Shown here: piece by piece, positions 58,953 to 64,000 of the stretch
Layout: each line of letters starts with the position of its first letter
Numbering within the stretch: the first letter of the stretch is position 1
Assembly (NCBI RefSeq): GCF_003945385.1
Contig: NZ_AP018920.1
Coordinates: 868,001-932,000 of the forward strand
Reading direction: 5' to 3'
Length of the DNA: 64,000 nucleotides
From: Pseudonocardia autotrophica
GTDB lineage: Bacteria; Actinomycetota; Actinomycetes; Mycobacteriales; Pseudonocardiaceae
Position numbers and translations under genes: made by a program
The notes under the pieces: generated by a model
What the model was told of the DNA's origin: nothing
What the model saw: only the letters and a program-made list of their open reading frames with translations
Database searches by the model: none

Positions 58953-59603
58953 TCACCGATCGGGCGAGACCTGCACCACGCCGGCACCGGGGAGCACCAC
59001 GAGCCCGACCGGGATGTCGTGCGGCTCGGCCGGGACCGCGTCGAGCAGTTCGCCGTCGTGCAGCACGGCGATCCCGGCGCCCTCGGCCACCCTCGGCAGC
59101 GTGCGGTCGTAGTAGCCGCCGCCACGGCCGAGCCGCCGCCCGCTCCGGTCCACCGCCAGCGCCGGGACCAGGACCAGCGCTGCCGAGGCCACGGCGTCGG
59201 GGCCCGATCGCGGACCGGCCGGCTGCCGGGTCCCGAACGGGCCGTCGACCAGCCCGTCCGGACCGGTGTAGCGGGCCCAGTCCAGCGGCCCGGGTTCGTC
59301 CGGAACGACCGGGACGAGCACCTCGTGCCCGGCGGCGAGCAGTGCGTCCGGGAGCGCCGGAACATCCCCGGCCGCGGCACCGGGCTCACCGCCGATCGGC
59401 AGATAGCAGGCGACCGGACCGGGCGTGCCGGATGCGAGCGAGATCACATGCCGGCTCAGCGATGCGGTGGCCGCGGCCCGGTCCTCGGCGGACCGGTTCC
59501 TGCGTGCGGCCAGCAGCGTGCGGCGCAGCGTCTGTTTGCCGTCACCGGGTCCCCCGCCCTGATCAGGGGACGATCCGTCGGTTGTCTCCGCGCGAGCCGT
59601 CAC
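58953..59603 (-). CDS. 5-formyltetrahydrofolate cyclo-ligase
   Basis: A 216-residue enzyme that converts 5-formyl-THF to 5,10-methenyl-THF using ATP. KQTLRRTLLAARRNRSAEDR near the N terminus contains the phosphate-binding basic residues, and LGRGGGYYDRTLPRV (about residues 160-174) is the hallmark folate/ATP loop. It is divergent from galU (36-base gap), reproducing the mycobacterial Rv0992c-galU arrangement. Confidence 0.9.
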   Translation of the reverse strand: MTARAETTDGSSPDQGGGPGDGKQTLRRTLLAARRNRSAEDRAAATASLSRHVISLASGTPGPVACYLPIGGEPGAAAGDVPALPDALLAAGHEVLVPVVPDEPGPLDWARYTGPDGLVDGPFGTRQPAGPRSGPDAVASAALVLVPALAVDRSGRRLGRGGGYYDRTLPRVAEGAGIAVLHDGELLDAVPAEPHDIPVGLVVLPGAGVVQVSPDR

Positions 59604-59639
59604 GGCTCCAGGGTAGGGCTGTGGCTAGGCTCGCCGACC

Positions 59640-60542
59640 ATGAGCGCGCAGACCACCAGAACGGCCGGGGCGTTCCGCACCGCCGTGGTCCCCGCGGCCG
59701 GTCTCGGAACGCGGTTCCTGCCGACCACGAAGGCGGTGCCGAAGGAACTGCTCCCCGTCGTCGACACCCCGGGCATCGAACTCGTCGCCGCCGAGGCAGC
59801 GCAGGCGGGCGCCGAGCGGCTGCTGATCGTGACCTCACCGGGCAAGGACTCGGTCGCCGCGTACTTCCGTGAGGACGGCGATCTGGTCAAGACCCTGGAG
59901 GAGCGGGGCAAGGGCGAGCTGGCCGAACGGGTCCGCCGCGCACCCGGGCTGCTCGAGGTCGAGTCGGTGTACCAGCACGAGCCGAAAGGGCTCGGGCACG
60001 CGGTAGCCCAGGCCGGCCCGGCGCTGGCCGACGACGAGCAGGCCGTCGCGGTGCTGCTCCCGGACGACCTGGTCCTGCCGACCGGCGTGCTGGCCACGAT
60101 GGCGGCGGTCCGGGCCGAGTACGGCGGCAGCGTGCTCTGCGCGGTCGACGTGCCACGCGAGGAGATCTCCGCCTACGGCGTGTTCGAGGTCTCCGAGACC
60201 GGTGACGACGACGTCAAGCGCGTGCACGGCATGGTCGAGAAGCCCTCGGCCGACGAGGCACCCTCCACCTTCGCTGCGGCGGGCCGCTACCTCCTGGACC
60301 GGGCGGTGTTCGACGCACTCGACCGGATCACCCCCGGGGCGGGCGGCGAGCTCCAGCTGACCGACGCCGTCGCGCTGATGATCTCCGAGGGGCATCCGGT
60401 GCACGTGGTCGTGCACCGCGGCGGACGGCACGACCTGGGCAACCCGGCCGGTTACGTGCGCGCCTACGTCGACTTCATGCTGCTCCACCCCGAGTACGGC
60501 GCGAGCCTGCGCGGCTGGCTGACCGACCGACTGAAGGACTGA
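59640..60542 (+). CDS. galU: UTP-glucose-1-phosphate uridylyltransferase
   Basis: A 300-residue nucleotidyltransferase making UDP-glucose from UTP and glucose-1-phosphate. Signature AVVPAAGLGTRFLPTTKAVP (about residues 15-34) with PKELLPVVDTP next, then LLPDDLVLP (metal-binding Asp) and VHGMVEKPS. The C-terminal Gly/His patch (RGGRHDLGNPAGYVRAYVDF) is normal. It starts the conserved galU-glp-rimJ-glpR block. Confidence 0.95.
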   Translation: MSAQTTRTAGAFRTAVVPAAGLGTRFLPTTKAVPKELLPVVDTPGIELVAAEAAQAGAERLLIVTSPGKDSVAAYFREDGDLVKTLEERGKGELAERVRRAPGLLEVESVYQHEPKGLGHAVAQAGPALADDEQAVAVLLPDDLVLPTGVLATMAAVRAEYGGSVLCAVDVPREEISAYGVFEVSETGDDDVKRVHGMVEKPSADEAPSTFAAAGRYLLDRAVFDALDRITPGAGGELQLTDAVALMISEGHPVHVVVHRGGRHDLGNPAGYVRAYVDFMLLHPEYGASLRGWLTDRLKD

Positions 60543-60547
60543 GCGGC

Positions 60548-61768
60548 GTGCGCACGGTCGAGGAGCACCTCACCCGGATCCTGGACGTGGCCGTGCGGCC
60601 CGCCCCGGTGCGGGTCGCGATCGCGGACGCGCAGGGGCTGCGCAGTGCCGAGGAGGTCGTCACCGGACGTCCGCTCCCGGTGTTCGACCAGGCGGCGATC
60701 GACGGCTATGCGGTCCGCAGCGTCGACGTCGCCGGTGCGACCGAGGCGAGCCCGGTCACCGTCCCGGTGGTCGGCGAGATCGCCGCCGGATCCCGGCAGC
60801 CGCTGCGGCTGCAGCCCGGCCAGGCCGTCCGGGTGGCGGCCGGCGCGCCGCTGCCCACCCTCGCCGACGCCGTCGCGCCGGTGGCGTGGACCGACTCCGG
60901 CGCGGCCCGGCTGACGGTGCACCGCAGCGTGCCCTCCGCCGGTTTCGTGCGCCGGGTCGGTGAGGACGTGCAGTCCGGTGACGTCGCCGTCCGGGAGGGC
61001 GACATCGTCGGGTCCGCGCAGGTCGCGATGCTCGCCGCGGCCGGTCGGGACAAGCTGCTGGTGCACCCGCGGCCGCGGGTGTCGATCGTGTCGGTCGGCG
61101 ACGAGCTGGTCGAGGTGAGCCGGTCGGCGTCGTCCGGCCAGGTCGCCGACGTCTGCTCGCACGCGCTCACCGCCGCCGCCCGGGAGGCCGGTGCCGAGAC
61201 CAACCGCGCACGGACGGTCGGCGGCAGCGCCGACGAGATCCGCGGCGCCGTCGAGGACCTGCTGCCCGCCAGCGAGATCATCGTGGTGTGCGGAGCCGGT
61301 GGCGGGACGGCCGCCGCGGAGGCGCGCAGCGCGCTCGCCGACCTCGGCGGGATCGACGACACCCGGATCGCGGTGCACCCGGGATCCGCGCAGGGCTACG
61401 GACGGCTCGGCCCGGACGCGGTACCGGTCTTCCTGTTCCCGCCGCACCCGGCGACGGCGCTGGTGCTGTTCGAGGTGTTCGTGCGGCCGCTGGTCCGGCT
61501 CGCGCTGGGCCAGGAGGCCCGGCGCCGGACCTGGACCGCACGCCTGACCTCGCCGCTGGTCTCGCCTGCCGGGCGACGCTCCTACGTCCCCGCGCGGCTG
61601 TTGCGCGACGACGCGGGCGGCGAGTTGCTCGCCCAGCCGCTCGGTGGATCGGGGAACCACCTGCTCGCGGTGCTCGCCGAGGTCAACGCACTGGCGGTCG
61701 TCCCGGAGGACGTCACCGAGATGACGGTGGGGGAGCAGGTCGAGCTCGTCCCCCGCGGCCGCGGCTGA
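60548..61768 (+). CDS. glp: Glp: gephyrin/MoeA-like cell-division protein
   Basis: A 406-residue MoeA-fold protein. VFDQAAIDGYAVRSVDVAG (about residues 46-64) is the usual MoeA substrate loop. Two catalytic motifs are changed: the expected SGGVSVGD-type loop reads GAGGGTAAAEAR (about 249-260), and LPGNP reads FPPHPATA (about 297-304). These losses fit Glp of Corynebacterium/Mycobacterium (MoeA1), reported to bind FtsZ and a membrane receptor in division instead of inserting molybdenum. GTG start, six bases after galU. Confidence 0.85.
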   Translation: MRTVEEHLTRILDVAVRPAPVRVAIADAQGLRSAEEVVTGRPLPVFDQAAIDGYAVRSVDVAGATEASPVTVPVVGEIAAGSRQPLRLQPGQAVRVAAGAPLPTLADAVAPVAWTDSGAARLTVHRSVPSAGFVRRVGEDVQSGDVAVREGDIVGSAQVAMLAAAGRDKLLVHPRPRVSIVSVGDELVEVSRSASSGQVADVCSHALTAAAREAGAETNRARTVGGSADEIRGAVEDLLPASEIIVVCGAGGGTAAAEARSALADLGGIDDTRIAVHPGSAQGYGRLGPDAVPVFLFPPHPATALVLFEVFVRPLVRLALGQEARRRTWTARLTSPLVSPAGRRSYVPARLLRDDAGGELLAQPLGGSGNHLLAVLAEVNALAVVPEDVTEMTVGEQVELVPRGRG

Positions 61769-61773
61769 CCGGG

Positions 61774-62439
61774 GTGCCCCCCACGGCGGTGCCGGAGCCA
61801 CCGGGCAGCCACCCCGGGTGGCCCGCCCGGCTCGGCCCGCTGCGGGTACGCGACCACGAGGTCCGGCTGCGTCCGGTGCGGCTGCGCGACGGCCGCGAGT
61901 GGGCCCGGATCCGGCAGCGTGACGAGGCCTACCTGCGCCCGTGGGAGCCCACCACGCACGGTGGCTGGGCCCGCCGGAACTCGTCGTTCGAGTGGCCGGG
62001 CCGCTGGTACCTGCTGCGCTCGTCGGCCCGCCGGGGGCTGTCGCTGCCGTTCGCGATCACCGTCGACGGTGTGCTCGCGGGCCACGTGATGGTCGGGAAC
62101 ATCGTGCGTGAGCCGCTGCTCTCGGCCTACGTCGGTTACTGGTGCGACTCGCGGTTCGCCCGCCGGGGGATCACGACGGCCGCGGTCGCGATGGTGCTCG
62201 ACCACTGCTTCGGGTCGGTCCGGCTGCACCGGGTGGAAGCGACCGTCCGACCGGAGAACGTGGCCAGCATCACCGTGCTGTGCAAGCTCGGTTTCCGGCG
62301 CGAGGGGCTGCTGCTGCGCTATCTCGACGTCGACGGCGGATGGCGCGACCACTACGCCTATGCCATGACCGTGGAGGAACGCCCGGTCGGCGGTTTCGCG
62401 GCGAAGCTGATCCGGGACGGCCGGGCGGCCCGCGCCTGA
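61774..62439 (+). CDS. RimJ/RimL-type GNAT acetyltransferase
   Basis: A 221-residue N-acetyltransferase of the ribosomal-protein alanine acetyltransferase type. AYVGYWCDSRFARRGITTAA (about residues 119-138) holds the acetyl-CoA loop, and HRVEATVRPENVASITVLCK is the typical motif B. It corresponds to Rv0995 (rimJ) between the MoeA-like and receptor genes in mycobacteria. The GTG start is five bases after the glp stop. Confidence 0.87.
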   Translation: MPPTAVPEPPGSHPGWPARLGPLRVRDHEVRLRPVRLRDGREWARIRQRDEAYLRPWEPTTHGGWARRNSSFEWPGRWYLLRSSARRGLSLPFAITVDGVLAGHVMVGNIVREPLLSAYVGYWCDSRFARRGITTAAVAMVLDHCFGSVRLHRVEATVRPENVASITVLCKLGFRREGLLLRYLDVDGGWRDHYAYAMTVEERPVGGFAAKLIRDGRAARA

Positions 62440-62618
62440 TTCGTCACCCTCCGGAGTCACTGGCGTACCGCTCGTCCCTCACGTTCTGCCGTCCGTCCGG
62501 GGGACCACGGCGCGTCGCGGCCGGGGGCGGCACCGTTCGCCGATTACGGTGATCCTCGGTGGACGGGATCGGGGCCCGGCCATCGGGTGGACTGCGCCGG
62601 TCGGGGAGGAGGCAGCCC

Positions 62619-63998
62619 GTGCCCAGCTCTCTGATCTTCGTTGGTCTGGTCGTGCTGTGGCTGCTCATCCTGGTGCCGACCGTCGCCCGGCGTCAGCAGG
62701 AGGTGGCCCGGCTCAGCCCGGCGCTGCTGTCCGGTCGGGTGCTGGAACGCCCGATGCGGCATCGATACCCGGAGGTACTGGTGATGGAGCGATCCGGTCC
62801 GAGCACCGTAGGTGAGCTGGTGCAGAGCAGGGACGGCGTTCCCGGCCCGCGCACCGACGGCTACGACGATGCACACGGCGGCGATCACGACCGCGGAGAC
62901 CGCGAGCACGGTGACTACGGACGTGGTGACTACGACCGTGGCGACTACGGACGTGGTGACCACGACTACGACGACGGCCTCGACGCGGAGATCGACGACG
63001 ACGGCCGCGTGCACGGCCTGGAGGACGACCACCTCGACGCCGAGCACGCCGAGCACGATGGCTACGACGAGTACGCCGAGTACACCGACGGCGCCGAGCG
63101 TGACGACGCCGAGCGTGACGGCGGCCGTGCCGCGGACCGGGAGCGCGACCCCCGGACCGCCGAGCCGGCCGCCGTCGGTGACGGTGACGAGCCCGGTGAC
63201 GCCGATCCCGCCGACGACCGGTTCGCCGCGGACCGATTCGGCGACGACCGGTTAGTAGACGACCGGTTCACCGACGACGACGCCGAGACCGATCGTGACG
63301 AGATGCTCGAACCGGACGCAACCGGCATCGGTTATCCGGACGACGAGGACGCGAACCACGCGCCGTCCCGGTACCGCCCCGGCCGCGGTGGTTTCGATCC
63401 CGAGGCCGCCGCCGCGGCCGCGCACGCCAAGTACACGTTCCGTCAGCGCGTGGTGCTCGCGCTGCTCGTGCTGCTGGTCGTGGCGGGTGTCACCGCGCTG
63501 CTGGTGTCCACCGTGTTCTGGTGGGTCGCCGGCGTGCTGGGCGCCGGCCTGGTCGGCTACCTCACCTACCTGCGCCGGCAGGTCCGGATCGAGGAGGCCA
63601 TCCGGGCCCGCCGCGCGGCCCGGCTCGCGGCTCCCCGCCGGGCCACGGCCGACGAGCCGGAGCCGCAGGCGCCCGGGCAGATCGACGACCCGGACACCGA
63701 GGCCGTGACCGCGGACGCCGAGCGGCCCGACAACGGTGACGACGACGTCGACTGGACCGCCGACGACGGCGAACCGACCCGGGTGCGCGGGACCGGACAG
63801 CCCCTCGGGGTCCTTCCGGCCCGCCGGCGCACCGTGGAGGGACCGGCCTCGACCGAGCACGAGTCGTCGCTCCCGAGGCTGGTCGCGGCCCCGCCGCCGC
63901 CGGTCCCGGACGGCACGTCGCTGGTCGACGTGGACGCCGAGGAGGAGCCGGACGTCCTCGACGACCCGACCCTGCACCGGCGTGCGGCGGGCGAATAG
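62619..63998 (+). CDS. GlpR/SepX-type divisome membrane protein
   Basis: A 459-residue protein: N-terminal membrane segment SSLIFVGLVVLWLLILVPTV (about 3-22), then a long acidic, disordered cytoplasmic stretch with a GDYGRGDYDRGDYGRGDHDY repeat (about 101-120). Two hydrophobic segments follow near 276-315 (VVLALLVLLVVAGVTALLVS and VFWWVAGVLGAGLVGYLTYL), then a charged tail. By position after galU-glp-rimJ and by layout it matches the Glp receptor of corynebacteria and SepX of Streptomyces. GGGGAGGAGG precedes the GTG. It ends two bases before the window edge. Confidence 0.8.
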   Translation: MPSSLIFVGLVVLWLLILVPTVARRQQEVARLSPALLSGRVLERPMRHRYPEVLVMERSGPSTVGELVQSRDGVPGPRTDGYDDAHGGDHDRGDREHGDYGRGDYDRGDYGRGDHDYDDGLDAEIDDDGRVHGLEDDHLDAEHAEHDGYDEYAEYTDGAERDDAERDGGRAADRERDPRTAEPAAVGDGDEPGDADPADDRFAADRFGDDRLVDDRFTDDDAETDRDEMLEPDATGIGYPDDEDANHAPSRYRPGRGGFDPEAAAAAAHAKYTFRQRVVLALLVLLVVAGVTALLVSTVFWWVAGVLGAGLVGYLTYLRRQVRIEEAIRARRAARLAAPRRATADEPEPQAPGQIDDPDTEAVTADAERPDNGDDDVDWTADDGEPTRVRGTGQPLGVLPARRRTVEGPASTEHESSLPRLVAAPPPPVPDGTSLVDVDAEEEPDVLDDPTLHRRAAGE

Positions 63999-64000
63999 GG

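Overview
The window is very GC-rich, with densely packed genes, GTG starts, ATGA/GTGA stop-start overlaps, mycothiol-type redox and corynebacterial/mycobacterial synteny. This points to an actinobacterium of the Pseudonocardiaceae type (genus Pseudonocardia would fit; this is inference, not a database result).

Region 1 (1-4697): a TetR-type regulator and a three-gene oxidative catabolic operon (VOC/extradiol-type dioxygenase, fumarylacetoacetate-hydrolase-family enzyme, MhpA-like FAD hydroxylase). Three copies of one palindrome, TGATG-N4-CATCA, lie in front of the regulator and the operon.

Region 2 (4708-35478): an island built by repeated insertion at the 3' end of a tRNA-Arg(CCU) gene on the minus strand. 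The 3' half of the tRNA plus its flank occurs four times in the same orientation (about 4708, 7206, 15484, and 35377 at the intact tRNA), dividing the island into three segments. (a) 4.7-7.2 kb is a decayed segment with a TetR fragment, an NmrA-like reductase with a divergent MerR regulator, and a truncated integrase. (b) 7.2-15.5 kb carries a DabB-DabA inorganic-carbon uptake operon with two translationally coupled mini-ORFs, and divergently a winged-helix regulator, a DUF6671-like protein and a second MurF-like ligase. (c) 15.5-35.4 kb is an apparently intact integrative mobilizable element. It has Nudix and XRE genes, an excisionase, a tightly overlapping transfer operon (WhiB-like, VirD4/TraD-type ATPase, DUF4913, DUF2637 and MobF relaxase-helicase), a cargo module (two winged-helix-repeat proteins divergent from a Schlafen/AlbA_2-domain protein) and an integrase with a GntR-type DNA-binding domain fused to its C terminus. 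The cargo module is the best candidate for an undescribed conflict or defence system.

Region 3 (35.5-47.5 kb): an iron-siderophore binding lipoprotein under an IdeR/DmdR box; a WYL regulator facing an FAD monooxygenase across a 39-bp palindrome; then a BCCT transporter divergent from a six-gene operon (FCD-GntR regulator, LLM flavin monooxygenase, two PF06684 'amino acid synthesis' paralogues, alpha/beta hydrolase, aldehyde dehydrogenase), followed by a cupin gene and a second FCD-GntR. The two regulators share a near-identical 3' half, and a TGCATGCAA motif recurs at the four control regions.

Region 4 (47.5-64 kb): core genome with mycobacterial-like gene order. It holds a reductase, PPK2, an SGNH hydrolase, a DsbA-like nitroreductase-type protein, mprA-mprB-pepD-moaB, an MT0933-type protein, DUF1989, an SAF protein, FmdB, 5-formyl-THF cyclo-ligase, galU, a MoeA-like Glp, a RimJ-type acetyltransferase and the Glp receptor/SepX-type membrane protein.
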